Shown here one piece after another: positions 11,961 to 26,092 of a stretch of DNA of 64,000 nucleotides. Position 1 is the first letter of the stretch. Every line of letters begins with the position of its first letter. The stretch is from Bathymodiolus brooksi (Eukaryota; Mollusca; Bivalvia; Mytilida; Modiolidae): the NCBI GenBank assembly GCA_963680875.1, contig OY804589.1, positions 28,808,962-28,872,961 on the forward strand. Direction: 5' to 3'. The notes under the pieces are model-generated. The model ran no database searches. It saw only the letters and a list, made by a program, of their open reading frames with translations, and had not been told where the DNA came from. Position numbers and translations under genes: made by a program.

Positions 11961-14900
11961 GAGAGTTGACCCATGTTTTGTTTGAGAGTTGACCCATGTT
12001 TTGTTTGAGAGTTGACTCATGTTTTGTTTGAAAATTGATCCATGTTTTGTTAGAGAGTTGACCCATGTTTTGTTTGTGAGTTGACCCATGTTTTGTTTGA
12101 AAGTTGACCCATGTTTTGTTAGAGAATTGACCCATGTTTTGTTAGAGAGTTGACTCATGTTTTGTTTGTGAGTTGACCCATGTTTTGTTTGAGAGTTGAC
12201 CCAAGTTTTGTTAGAGAGTTGACTCATGTTTTGTTTGTGAGTTGACTCATGTTTTGTTAGAGAGTTGACCCATGTTTTGTTAGAGTTGACTCATGTTTTG
12301 TTTGAGAGTTGACCCATGTTTTGTTTGAGAGTTGACTCATGTTTTGTTTGAAAATTGTTCCATGTTTTGTTAGAGAGTTGACCCATGTTATGTTTGTGAG
12401 TTGACCCATGTTTTGTTTGAAAGTTGACCCATGTTTTGTTAGAGAGTTGAATCATGTTTTGTTTGAAAATTGACCCATGTTTTGTTAGAGAGTTGAATCA
12501 TGTTTTGTTTGAGAGTTGACCCATGTTTTGTTTGAGAGTTGACTCATGTTTTGTTTGTGAGTTGACCCATGTTTTGTTAGAGAGTTGACTCATGTTTTGT
12601 TAGAGAGTTGACTCATGTTTTGTTTGAGTGTTGACTCATGTTTTGTTTGAGAGTTGACTGATGATTTGTTTGAGAGTTGACTCATGTTTTGTTTGAGAGT
12701 TGAATCATATTTTGTTAGAGTGTTGATTCATGTTTTATTTGAGAGTTTACTCATGTTTTGTTAGGGAGATAACCCATGTTTTGTTTGAGTGTTGACCCAT
12801 GTTTTGTTTGAGAGTTGACTCATGTTTTGTTTGAGAGTTGACTCATGTTTTGTTAGAGAGTTGACCCATGTTTTGTTAGAGAGTTGACCCATATTTTGTT
12901 TGAGAGTTGACTCATGTTTTGTTTGTGAGTTGACCCATGTTTTGTTTGTGAGTTGACCCATGTTTTGCTAGAGAGTTGACCCATGTTTTGTTAGAGAGTT
13001 GACCCATGTTTTGTTAGAGAGTTGACTCATGTTTTGTTTGTGAGTTGACCCATGTTTTGTTTGAGTGTTGACTCATGTTTTATTTGTGAGTCGACGCATG
13101 TTTTGTTAGAGAGTTGACCCATGTTTTGTTAGAGAGTTGACCCATGTTTTGTTTGAGAGTTGACCCATGTTTTGGTTGTGAGTTGACCCATGTTTTGTTA
13201 GAGAGTTGACCCATGTTTTGTGTTAGATTTGACTCATGTTTTGTTAGAGAGTTGACCCATGTTTTGTTAGAGAGTTGACCCATGTTTTGTTTGAGAGTTG
13301 ACCCATGTGTTGGTTGTGAGTTGACCCATGTTTTGTTAGAGAGTTGACCCATGTTTTGTTAGAGAGTTGACCCATGTTTTGTTTGTGAGTTGACCCATGT
13401 TTTGTTAGAGAGTTGACTCATGTTTTGTTAGAGAGTTGACCCATGTTTTGTTTGTGAGTTGACTCATGATTTGTTTGAGTGTTGAATGATGTTTTGTTTG
13501 AGTGTTGACTCATGTTTTGTTAGAGAGTAGACCCATGTTTTGCTTGAGAGTTGACTCATGTTTTGTTAGAGAGTTGACCCATGTTTTGTTAGAGAGTTGA
13601 CCCATGTTTTGTTTGAGTTGACTCATGTTTTGTTAGAGTGTTGACCCATGTTTTGTTAGAGAGTTGACTCATGTTTTGTTAGAGAGTTGACCCATGTTTT
13701 GCTAGAAAGTTGACTCATGTTTTGTTTGTGAGTTGACCCATGTTTTGTTTGAGTGTTGACTCATGTTTTGTTAGAGAGTTGACCCATGTTTTGTTAGAGA
13801 GTTGACCCATGTTTTGTTAGAGAGTAGACCCATGTTTTGCTTGAGAGTTGACTCATGTTTTGTTAGAGAGTTGACCCATGTTTTGTTAGAGAGTTGACCC
13901 ATGTTTTGTTTGAGAGTTGACTCATGTTTTGTTAGAGAGGTGACCCATGTTTTGTTAGAGAGTTGACCCATATTTTGTTTGAGAGTTGACTCATGTTTTG
14001 TTAGAGAGTTGACCCATGTTTTGTTTGAGTGTTGACTCATGTTTTTTTAGAGAGTAGACCCATGTTTTGTTAGAGAGTTGACCCATGATTTGTTTGAGTG
14101 TTGACTCATGTTTTGTTTGAGTGTTGACTCATGTTTTGTTAGAGAGTAGACCCATGTTTTGCTTGAGAGTTGACTCATGTTTTGTTAGAGAGTTGACCCA
14201 TGTTTTGTTAGAGAGTTTACCCATGTTTTGTTTGAGAGTTGACTCATGTTTTGTTAGAGAGTTTACCCATGTTTTGTTAGAGAGTTGACACATGATTTGT
14301 TTGAGTGTTGACTCATGTTTTGTTTGAGTGTTGACTCATGTTTTGTTTGAGAGGTGACTCATGTTTTGTTTGTGAGTTGACCCATGTTTTGTTAGAGAGT
14401 TGACCCATGTTTTGTTAGAGAGTTGACTCATGTTTTGTTTGAGTGTTGACTCATGTTTTGTTTGAGAGTTGACTCATGATTTGTTTGAGAGTTGACTCAT
14501 GTTTTGTTTGAGAGTTGAATCATATTTTGTTAGAGTGTTGATTCATGTTTTGTTTGAGAGTTAACTCATGTTTTGTTAGGGAGTTGACCCATGTTTTGTT
14601 TGAGTGTTGACCCATGTTTTGTTTGAGAGTTGACTCATGTTTTATTTGAGAGTTGACTCATGTTTTGTTAGAGAGTTGACCCATGTTTTGTTAGAGAGTT
14701 GACCCATGTTTTGTTAGAGAGTTGACCCAATATTTGTTTGAGAGTTAACTCATGTTTTGTTTGTGAGTTGACCCATATTTTGTTTGAGAGTTGACTCATG
14801 TTTTGTTAGAGAGTTGACTCATGTTTTGTTTGTGAGTTGAGCCATGTTTTGTTAGAGAGTTGACCCATGTTTTGTTAGAGAGTTGACTCATGTTTTGTTT

Positions 14901-16492
14901 GAGTGTTGACTCATGTTTTGCTTGAGAGTTGACTCATGATTTGCTTGAGAGTTGACTCATGTTTTGTTTGAGAGTTGACTCATATTTTGTTAGAGTGTTG
15001 ATTCATGTTTTGTTTGAGAGTTAACTCATGTTTTGTTAGAGAGTTGACTCATGTTTTGTTTGAGTGTTGACCCATGTTTTGTTTGAGAGTTGACTCATGT
15101 TTTGTTTGAGAGTTGACTCATGTTTTGTTAGAGAGTTGACCCATGCTTTGTTAGAGAGTTGACCCATGTTTTGTTTGAGAGTTTACTCATGTTTTGTTTG
15201 TGAGTTGACCCATGTTTTGTTTGAGAGTTGACTCATGTTTTGTTAGAGAGTTGACTCATGTTTTGTTTGTGAGTTGACCCATGTTTTTTGTAGAGAGTTG
15301 ACCCATGTTTTGTTAGAGAGTTGACTCATGTTTTGTTTGAGAGTTGACCCATGTTTTGTTTGAGAGTTGACTCATGTATTGTTTGAAAATTGACCCATGT
15401 TTTGTTAGAGAGTTGACTCATGTTTTGTTTGTGAGTTGACCCATGTTTTGTTTGAGAGTTAACTCATGTTTTGTTAGAGAGTTGACACATGTTTGTTTGA
15501 GAGTTGACTCATGCTTTGTTTGTGAGTTGACCCATGCTTTGTTAGAGAGTAGACCCATGTTTTGTTAGAGAGTTGACTCATGTTTTGTTTGTGAGTTGAC
15601 CCATGTTTTGTTTGAGAGTTGACCCATGTTTTGTTAGAGAGTTGACTCATGTTTTGTTACAGAGTTGACCCATGTTTTGTTAGAGAGTTGACTCATGTTT
15701 TGTTTGTGAGTTGACCCATGTTTTGTTAGATAGTTGACCCATGTTTTGTTTGAGAGTTGACTCATGTTTTGTTTGTGAGTTGACCCATGTTTTGTTTGAG
15801 AGTTGACTCATGTTTTGTTTGTGAGTTGACCCATGTTTTTTTAGAGAGTTGACCCATGTTTTGTTAGAGAGTTGACCCATGCTTTGTGTGAGAGTTGACT
15901 CATGTTTTGTTTGTGAGTTGACCCATGTTTTGTTAGAGAGTTGACTCATGTTTTGTTAGAGAGTTAACCCATGTTTTGTTTATGAGTTGACCCATGTTTT
16001 GTTAGAGAGTTGACCTATGTTTTGTTAGAGAGTTGTCCCATGTTTTGTTTGAGAGTTGACTCATGTTTTGTTAGAGTTGACCCATGTTTTGTTAGAGAGT
16101 TGACTCATGTTTTGTGAGAGAGTTGACCCATGTTTTGTTAGAGAGTTGACTCATGTTTTGTTTGTGAGTTGACTCATGTTTTGTGTGAGAGTTGACTCAT
16201 GTTTTGTTTGTGAGTTGACCCTTGTTTTGTTTGAGTGTTGACTCATGTTTTGTTAGAGAGTAGACCCATGTTTTGCTTGAGAGTTGACTCATGTTTTGTT
16301 AGAGAGTTGACCCATGTTTTGTTAGAGAGTTGACTCATGATTTGTTTGAGCGTTGACTCATGATTTGTTAGAGAGTAGACCCATGTTTTGTTTGAGAGTT
16401 GACCCATGTTTTGTTTGAGAGTTGACTCATGTTTTGTTAGAGAGTTGACCCATGTTTTGTTAGAGAGTAGACCCATGTTTTGTTTGAGAGTT
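11961..16492. repeat. Region 3 unit a
   Basis: This is the first full run of the region-3 order. It contains GACTGATGATTTG (12656), the GTCGAC monomer (13090), GAATGATG (about 13485), a 19-bp short monomer (about 13613) and GAGGTGAC (14351). It matches unit b at 4961 bp at its left end and at 4938 bp after about 12650. The 23-bp change is one extra TTTGAGAG/GTTGAC monomer here near 12640. Confidence 0.8.
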
Positions 16493-19400
16493 GACCGATG
16501 TTTTGTTAGAGAGTTGACTCATGTTTTGTTTGTGAGTTGACCCATGTTTTGTTTTAGAGTTGACCCATGTTTTGTTAGAGAGTTGACTCATGTTTTGTTT
16601 GTGAGTTGACCCATGTTTTGTTAGAGAGTTGACCCATGTTTTGTTAGAGAGCTGACTCATGTTTTGTTTGAGAGTTGACCCATGTTTGTTTGAGAGTTGA
16701 CTCATGTTTTGTTTGAAAATTGATCCATGTTTTGTTAGAGAGTTGTCTCATGTTTTGTTTGTGAGTTGACCCATGTTTTGTTTTAGAGTTGACCCATGTT
16801 TTGTTAGAGAGTTGACTCATGTTTTGTTTGTGAATTGACCCATGTTTTGATTGACAGTTGACCCATGTTTTGTTAGAGAGTTGACTCATGTTTTGTTTGT
16901 GAGTTGACCCATGTTTTGTTTGAGAGCTGACTCATGTTTTGTTTGAGAGTTGACCCATGTTTTGTTTGAGAGTTGACTCATGTTTTGTTTGAAAATTGAT
17001 CCATGTTTTGTTAGAGAGTTGACCCATGTTTTGTTTGTGAGTTGACCCATGTTTTGTTTGAAAGTTGACCCATGTTTTGTTAGAGAATTGACCCATGTTT
17101 TGTTAGAGAGTTGACTCATGTTTTGTTTGTGAGTTGACCCATGTTTTGTTTGAGAGTTGACCCAAGTTTTGTTAGAGAGTTGACTCATGTTTTGTTTGTG
17201 AGTTGACTCATGTTTTGTTAGAGAGTTGACCCATGTTTTGTTAGAGTTGACTCATGTTTTGTTTGAGAGTTGACCCATGTTTTGTTTGAGAGTTGACTCA
17301 TGTTTTGTTTGAAAATTGTTCCATGTTTTGTTAGAGAGTTGACCCATGTTTTGTTTGTGAGTTGACCCATGTTTTGTTTGAAAGTTGACCCATGTTTTGT
17401 GAGAGAGTTGAATCATGTTTTGTTTGAAAATTGACCCATGTTTTGTTAGAGAGTTGAATCATGTTTTGTTTGAGAGTTGACCCATGTTTTGTTTGAGAGT
17501 TGACTCATGTTTTGTTTGTGAGTTGACCCATGTTTTGTTAGAGAGTTGACTCATGTTTTGTTAGAGAGTTGACTCATGTTTTGTTTGAGTGTTGACTGAT
17601 GATTTGTTTGAGAGTTGACTCATGTTTTGTTTGAGAGTTGAATCATATTTTGTTAGAGTGTTGATTCATGTTTTATTTGAGAGTTTACTCATGTTTTGTA
17701 AGGGAGATAACCCATGTTTTGTTTGAGTGTTGACCCATGTTTTGTTTGAGAGTTGACTCATGTTTTGTTTGAGAGTTGACTCATGTTTTGTTAGAGAGTT
17801 GACCCATGTTTTGTTAGAGAGTTGACCCATATTTTGTTTGAGAGTTGACTCATGTTTTGTTTGTGAGTTGACCCATGTTTTGTTTGTGAGTTGACCCATG
17901 TTTTGCTAGAGAGTTGACCCATGTTTTGTTAGAGAGTTGACCCATGTTTTGTTAGAGAGTTGACTCATGTTTTGTTTGTGAGTTGACCCATGTTTTGTTT
18001 GAGTGTTGACTCATGTTTTGTTTGTGAGTCGACGCATGTTTTGTTAGAGAGTTGACCCATGTTTTGTTAGAGAGTTGACCCATGTTTTGTTTTAGAGTTG
18101 ACCCATGTTTTGGTTGTGATTTGACACATGTTTTGTTAGAGAGTTGACCCATGTTTTGTGTGAGATTTGACTCATGTTTTGTTAGAGAGTTGACCCATGT
18201 TTTGTTAGAGAGTTGACCCATGTTTTGTTTGAGAGTTGACCCATGTGTTGGTTGTGAGTTGACCCATGTTTTGTTAGAGAGTTGACCCATGTTTTGTTAG
18301 AGAGTTGACCCATGTTTTGTTTGTGAGTTGACCCATGTTTTGTTAGAGAGTTGACTCATGTTTTGTTAGAGAGTTGACCCATGTTTTGTTTGTGAGTTGA
18401 CTCATGATTTGTTTGAGTGTTGAATGATGTTTTGTTTGAGTGTTGACTCATGTTTTGTTAGAGAGTAGACCCATGTTTTGCTTGAGAGTTGACTCATGTT
18501 TTGTTAGAGAGTTGACCCATGTTTTGTTAGAGAGTTGACCCATGTTTTGTTTGAGTTGACTCATGTTTTGTTAGAGTGTTGACCCATGTTTTGTTAGAGA
18601 GTTGACTCATGTTTTGTTAGAGAGTTGACCCATGTTTTGCTAGAAAGTTGACTCATGTTTTGTTTGTGAGTTGACCCATGTTTTGTTTGAGTGTTGACTC
18701 ATGTTTTGTTAGAGAGTTGACCCATGTTTTGTTAGAGAGTTGACCCATGTTTTGTTAGAGAGTAGACCCATGTTTTGCTTGAGAGTTGACTCATGTTTTG
18801 TTAGAGAGTTGACCCATGTTTTGTTAGAGAGTTGACCCATGTTTTGTTTGAGAGTTGACTCATGTTTTGTTAGAGAGGTGACCCATGTTTTGTTAGAGAG
18901 TTGACCCATATTTTGTTTGAGAGTTGACTCATGTTTTGTTAGAGAGTTGACCCATGTTTTGTTTGAGTGTTGACTCATGTTTTTTTAGAGAGTAGACCCA
19001 TGTTTTGTTAGAGAGTTTACCCATGATTTGTTTGAGTGTTGACTCATGTTTTGTTTGAGTGTTGACTCATGTTTTGTTAGAGAGTAGACCCATGTTTTGC
19101 TTGAGAGTTGACTCATGTTTTGTTAGAGAGTTGACCCATGTTTTGTTAGAGAGTTTACCCATGTTTTGTTTGAGAGTTGACTCATGTTTTGTTAGAGAGT
19201 TTACCCATGTTTTGTTAGAGAGTTGACACATGATTTGTTTGAGTGTTGACTCATGTTTTGTTTGAGTGTTGACTCATGTTTTGTTTGAGAGGTGACTCAT
19301 GTTTTGTTTGTGAGTTGACCCATGTTTTGTTAGAGAGTTGACCCATGTTTTGTTAGAGAGTTGACTCATGTTTTGTTTGAGTGTTGACTCATGTTTTGTT

Positions 19401-21430
19401 TGAGAGTTGACTCATGATTTGTTTGAGAGTTGACTCATGTTTTGTTTGAGAGTTGAATCATATTTTGTTAGAGTGTTGATTCATGTTTTGTTTGAGAGTT
19501 AACTCATGTTTTGTTAGGGAGTTGACCCATGTTTTGTTTGAGTGTTGACCCATGTTTTGTTTGAGAGTTGACTCATGTTTTATTTGAGAGTTGACTCATG
19601 TTTTGTTAGAGAGTTGACCCATGTTTTGTTAGAGAGTTGACCCATGTTTTGTTAGAGAGTTGACCCAATATTTGTTTGAGAGTTAACTCATGTTTTGTTT
19701 GTGAGTTGACCCATATTTTGTTTGAGAGTTGACTCATGTTTTGTTAGAGAGTTGACTCATGTTTTGTTTGTGAGTTGAGCCATGTTTTGTTAGAGAGTTG
19801 ACCCATGTTTTGTTAGAGAGTTGACTCATGTTTTGTTTGAGTGTTGACTCATGTTTTGTTTGAGAGTTGACTCATGATTTGCTTGAGAGTTGACTCATGT
19901 TTTGTTTGAGAGTTGACTCATATTTTGTTAGAGTGTTGATTCATGTTTTGTTTGAGAGTTAACTCATGTTTTGTTAGAGAGTTGACTCATGTTTTGTTTG
20001 AGTGTTGACCCATGTTTTGTTTGAGGGTTGACTCATGTTTTGTTTGAGAGTTGACTCATGTTTTGTTAGAGAGTTGACCCATGCTTTGTTAGAGAGTTGA
20101 CCCATGTTTTGTTTGAGAGTTTACTCATGTTTTGTTTGTGAGTTGACCCATGTTTTGTTTGAGAGTTGACTCATGTTTTGTTAAAGAGTTGACTCATGTT
20201 TTGTTTGTGAGTTGACCCATGTTTTTTTTAGAGAGTTGACCCATGTTTTGTTAGAGAGTTGACTCATGTTTTGTTTGAGGGTTGACCCATGTTTTGTTTG
20301 AGAGTTGACTCATGTTTTGTTTGAAAATTGACCCATGTTTTGTTAGAGAGTTGACTCATGTTTTGTTTGTGAGTTGACCCATGTTTTGTTTGAGAGTTAA
20401 CTCATGTTTTGTTAGAGAGTTGACACATGTTTGTTTGAGAGTTGACTCATGCTTTGTTTGTGAGTTGACCCATGCTTTGTTAGAGAGTAGACCCATGTTT
20501 TGTTAGAGAGTTGACTCATGTTTTGTTTGTGAGTTGACCCATGTTTTGTTTGAGAGTTGACCCATGTTTTGTTAGAGAGTTGACTCATGTTTTGTTACAG
20601 AGTTGACCCATGTTTTGTTAGAGAGTTGACTCATGTTTTGTTTGTGAGTTGACCCATGTTTTGTTAGATAGTTGACCCATGTTTTGTTTGAGAGTTGACT
20701 CATGTTTTGTTTGTGAGTTGACCCATGTTTTGTTTGAGAGTTGACTCATGTTTTGTTTGTGAGTTGACCCATGTTTTTTTAGAGAGTTGACCCATGTTTT
20801 GTTAGAGAGTTGACCCATGCTTTGTGTGAGAGTTGACTCATGTTTTGTTTGTGAGTTGACCCATGTTTTGTTAGAGAGTTGACTCATGTTTTGTTAGAGA
20901 GTTAACCCATGTTTTGTTTATGAGTTGACCCATGTTTTGTTAGAGAGTTGACCTATGTTTTGTTAGAGAGTTGACCCATGTTTTGTTTGAGAGTTGACTC
21001 ATGTTTTGTTAGAGTTGACCCATGTTTTGTTAGAGAGTTGACTCATGTTTTGTGAGAGAGTTGACCCATGTTTTGTTAGAGAGTTGACTCATGTTTTGTT
21101 TGTGAGTTGACTCATGTTTTGTGTGAGAGTTGACTCATGTTTTGTTTGTGAGTTGACCCATGTTTTGTTTGAGTGTTGACTCATGTTTTGTTAGAGAGTA
21201 GACCCATGTTTTGCTTGAGAGTTGACTCATGTTTTGTTAGAGAGTTGACCCATGTTTTGTTAGAGAGTTGACTCATGATTTGTTTGAGCGTTGACTCATG
21301 ATTTGTTAGAGAGTAGACCCATGTTTTGTTTGAGAGTTGACCCATGTTTTGTTTGAGAGTTGACTCATGTTTTGTTAGAGAGTTGACCCATGTTTTGTTA
21401 GAGAGTAGACCCATGTTTTGTTTGAGAGTT
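16493..21430. repeat. Region 3 unit b (4938 bp)
   Basis: Complete unit between GACCGATG landmarks, with GACTGATGATTTG at 17594, GTCGAC at 18028 and GAGGTGAC at 19289. The interval from GAGGTGAC to the next landmark is 2142 bp, identical to the preceding unit. Relative to the next unit it is shorter by 159 bp between GACCGATG and GACTGATG. Confidence 0.82.
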
Positions 21431-24400
21431 GACCGATGTTTTGTTAGAGAGTTGACTCATGTTTTGTTTGTGAGTTGACCCATGTTTTGTTTTAGAGTTG
21501 ACCCATGTTTTGTTAGGGAGTTGACTCATGTTTTGTTTGTGAGTTGACCCATGTTTTGTTAGAGAGTTGACCCATGTTTTGTTAGAGAGCTGACTCATGT
21601 TTTGTTTGAGAGTTGACCCATGTTTGTTTGAGAGTTGACTCATGTTTTGTTTGAAAATTGATCCATGTTTTGTTAGAGAGTTGTCTCATGTTTTGTTTGT
21701 GAGTTGACCCATGTTTTGCTTGAAAGTTGACCCATGTTTTGTTAGAGAATTGACCCATGTTTTGTTAGAGAGTTGACTCATGTTTTGTTTGTGAGTTGAC
21801 CCATGTTTTGTTTGAGAGTTGACCCATGTTTTGTTAGAGAGTTGACTCATGTTTTGTTTGTGAGTTGACCCATCTTTTGTTAAAGAGTTGACTCATGTTT
21901 TGTTAGAGTTGACTCATGTTTTGTTTGAGAGTTGACCCATGTTTTGTTTGAGAGTTGACTCATGTTTTGTTTGAAAATTGTTCCATGTTTTATTAGAGAG
22001 TTGACTCATGTTTTGTTTGTGAGTTGACTCATGTTTTGTTTGAAAGTTGACCCATGTTTTGTTTGAGAGTTGACTCATGTTTTGTTTGAAAATTGATCCA
22101 TGTTTTGTTAGAGAGTTGACCCATGTTTTGTTTGTGAGTTGACCCATGTTTTGTTTGAAAGTTGACCCATGTTTTGTTAGAGAATTGACCCATGTTTTGT
22201 TAGAGAGTTGACTCATGTTTTGTTTGTGAGTTGACCCATGTTTTGTTTGAGAGTTGACCCAAGTTTTGTTAGAGAGTTGACTCATGTTTTGTTTGTGAGT
22301 TGACCCATGTTTTGTTAGAGAGTTGACCCATGTTTTGTTAGAGTTGACTCATGTTTTGTTTGAGAGTTGACCCATGTTTTGTTTGAGAGTTGACTCATGT
22401 TTTGTTTGAAAATTGTTCCATGTTTTGTTAGAGAGTTGACCCATGTTTTGTTTGTGAGTTGACCCATGTTTTGTTTGAAAGTTGACCCATGTTTTGTTAG
22501 AGAGTTGAATCATGTTTTGTTTGAAAATTGACCCATGTTTTGTTAGAGAGTTGAATCATGTTTTGTTTGAGAGTTGACCCATGTTTTGTTTGAGAGTTGA
22601 CTCATGTTTTGTTTGTGAGTTGACCCATGTTTTGTTAGAGAGTTGACTCATGTTTTGTTAGAGAGTTGACTCATGTTTTGTTTGAGTGTTGACTGATGAT
22701 TTGTTTGAGAGTTGACTCATGTTTTGTTTGAGAGTTGAATCATATTTTGTTAGAGTGTTGATTCATGTTTTATTTGAGAGTTTACTCATGTTTTGTAAGG
22801 GAGATAACCCATGTTTTGTTTGAGTGTTGACCCATGTTTTGTTTGAGAGTTGACTCATGTTTTGTTTGAGAGTTGACTCATGTTTTGTTAGAGAGTTGAC
22901 CCATGTTTTGTTAGAGAGTTGACCCATATTTTGTTTGAGAGTTGACTCATGTTTTGTTTGTGAGTTGAACCATGTTTTGTTTGTGAGTTGACCCATGTTT
23001 TGCTAGAGAGTTGACCCATGTTTTGTTAGAGAGTTGACCCATGTTTTGTTAGAGAGTTGACTCATGTTTTGTTTGTGAGTTGACCCATGTTTTGTTTGAG
23101 TGTTGACTCATGTTTTGTTTGTGAGTCGACGCATGTTTTGTTAGAGAGTTGACCCATGTTTTGTTAGAGAGTTGACCCATGTTTTGTTTGAGAGTTGACC
23201 CATGTTTTGGTTGTGATTTGACCCATGTTTTGTTAGAGAGTTGACCCATGTTTTGTGTGAGATTTGACTCATGTTTTGTTAGAGAGTTGACCCATGTTTT
23301 GTTAGAGAGTTGACCCATGTTTTGTTTGAGAGTTGACCCATGTGTTGGTTGTGAGTTGACCCATGTTTTGTTAGAGAGTTGACCCATGTTTTGTTAGAGA
23401 GTTGACCCATGTTTTGTTTGTGAGTTGACCCATGTTTTGTTAGAGAGTTGACTCATGTTTTGTTAGAGAGTTGACCCATGTTTTGTTTGTGAGTTGACTC
23501 ATGATTTGTTTGAGTGTTGAATGATGTTTTGTTTGAGTGTTGACTCATGTTTTGTTAGAGAGTAGACCCATGTTTTGCTTGAGAGTTGACTCATGTTTTG
23601 TTAGAGAGTTGACCCATGTTTTGTTAGAGAGTTGACCCATGTTTTGTTTGAGTTGACTCATGTTTTGTTAGAGTGTTGACCCATGTTTTGTTAGAGAGTT
23701 GACTCATGTTTTGTTAGAGAGTTGACCCATGTTTTGCTAGAAAGTTGACTCATGTTTTGTTTGTGAGTTGACCCATGTTTTGTTTGAGTGTTGACTCATG
23801 TTTTGTTAGAGAGTTGACCCATGTTTTGTTAGAGAGTTGACCCATGTTTTGTTAGAGAGTAGACCCATGTTTTGCTTGAGAGTTGACTCATGTTTTGTTA
23901 GAGAGTTGACCCATGTTTTGTTAGAGAGTTGACCCATGTTTTGTTTGAGAGTTGACCCATGTTTTGTTAGAGAGGTGACCCATGTTTTTTTAGAGAGTTG
24001 ACCCATATTTTGTTTGAGAGTTGACTCATGTTTTGTTAGAGAGTTGACCCATGTTTTGTTTGAGTGTTGACTCATGTTTTTTTAGAGAGTAGACCCATGT
24101 TTTGTTAGAGAGTTGACCCATGATTTGTTTGAGTGTTGACTCATGTTTTGTTTGAGTGTTGACTCATGTTTTGTTAGAGAGTAGACCCATGTTTTGCTTG
24201 AGAGTTGACTCATGTTTTGTTAGAGAGTTGACCCATGTTTTGTTAGAGAGTTTACCCATGTTTTGTTTGAGAGTTGACTCATGTTTTGTTAGAGAGTTTA
24301 CCCATGTTTTGTTAGAGAGTTGACACATGATTTGTTTGAGTGTTGACTCATGTTTTGTTTGAGTGTTGACTCATGTTTTGTTTGAGAGGTGACTCATGTT

Positions 24401-26092
24401 TTGTTTGTGAGTTGACCCATGTTTTGTTAGAGAGATGACCCATGTTTTGTTAGAGAGTTGACTCATGTTTTGTTTGAGTGTTGACTCATGTTTTGTTTGA
24501 GAGTTGACTCATGATTTGTTTGAGAGTTGACTCATGTTTTGTTTGAGAGTTGAATCATATTTTGTTAGAGTGTTGATTCATGTTTTGTTTGAGAGTTAAC
24601 TCATGTTTTGTTAGGGAGTTGACCCATGTTTTGTTTGAGTGTTGACCCATGTTTTGTTTGAGAGTTGACTCATGTTTTATTTGAGAGTTGACTCATGTTT
24701 TGTTAGAGAGTTGACCCATGTTTTGTTAGAGAGTTGACCCATGTTTTGTTAGAGAGTTGACCCAATATTTGTTTGAGAGTTAACTCATGTTTTGTTTGTG
24801 AGTTGACCCATATTTTGTTTGAGAGTTGACTCATGTTTTGTTAGAGAGTTGACTCATGTTTTGTTTGTGAGTTGAGCCATGTTTTGTTAGAGAGTTGACC
24901 CATGTTTTGTTAGAGAGTTGACTCATGTTTTGTTTGAGTGTTGACTCATGTTTTGTTTGAGAGTTGACTCATGATTTGCTTGAGAGTTGACTCATGTTTT
25001 GTTTGAGAGTTGACTCATATTTTGTTAGAGTGTTGATTCATGTTTTGTTTGAGAGTTAACTCATGTTTTGTTAGAGAGTTGACTCATGTTTTGTTTGAGT
25101 GTTGACCCATGTTTTGTTTGAGGGTTGACTCATGTTTTGTTTGAGAGTTGACTCATGTTTTGTTAGAGAGTTGACCCATGCTTTGTTAGAGAGTTGACCC
25201 ATGTTTTGTTTGAGAGTTTACTCATGTTTTGTTTGTGAGTTGACCCATGTTTTGTTTGAGAGTTGACTCATGTTTTGTTAGAGAGTTGACTCATGTTTTG
25301 TTTGTGAGTTGACCCATGTTTTTTTTAGAGAGTTGACCCATGTTTTGTTAGAGAGTTGACTCATGTTTTGTTTGAGGGTTGACCCATGTTTTGTTTGAGA
25401 GTTGACTCATGTTTTGTTTGAAAATTGACCCATGTTTTGTTAGAGAGTTGACTCATGTTTTGTTTGTGAGTTGACCCATGTTTTGTTTGAGAGTTAACTC
25501 ATGTTTTGTTAGAGAGTTGACACATGTTTGTTTGAGAGTTGACTCATGCTTTGTTTGTGAGTTGACCCATGCTTTGTTAGAGAGTAGACCCATGTTTTGT
25601 TAGAGAGTTGACTCATGTTTTGTTTGTGAGTTGACCCATGTTTTGTTTGAGAGTTGACCCATGTTTTGTTAGAGAGTTGACTCATGTTTTGTTACAGAGT
25701 TGACCCATGTTTTGTTAGAGAGTTGACTCATGTTTTGTTTGTGAGTTGACCCATGTTTTGTTAGATAGTTGACCCATGTTTTGTTTGAGAGTTGACTCAT
25801 GTTTTGTTTGTGAGTTGACCCATGTTTTGTTTGAGAGTTGACTCATGTTTTGTTTGTGAGTTGACCCATGTTTTTTTAGAGAGTTGACCCATGTTTTGTT
25901 AGAGAGTTGACCCATGCTTTGTGTGAGAGTTGACTCATGTTTTGTTTGTGAGTTGACCCATGTTTTGTTAGAGAGTTGACTCATGTTTTGTTAGAGAGTT
26001 AACCCATGTTTTGTTTATGAGTTGACCCATGTTTTGTTAGAGAGTTGACCTATGTTTTGTTAGAGAGTTGACCCATGTTTTGTTTGAGAGTT
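21431..26092. repeat. Region 3 unit c (4662 bp, right end shortened)
   Basis: It follows unit b at offset 5097 from about 22.7 to 26.0 kb (GTCGAC at 23125, GAGGTGAC at 24386). The right part is 435 bp shorter than in its neighbours. After GACCTATG near 26049 it jumps within two monomers to GACCGATG at 26093, losing the short-monomer, GTGAGAGAG and GAGCGTTG monomers seen near 21007-21300. Confidence 0.8.
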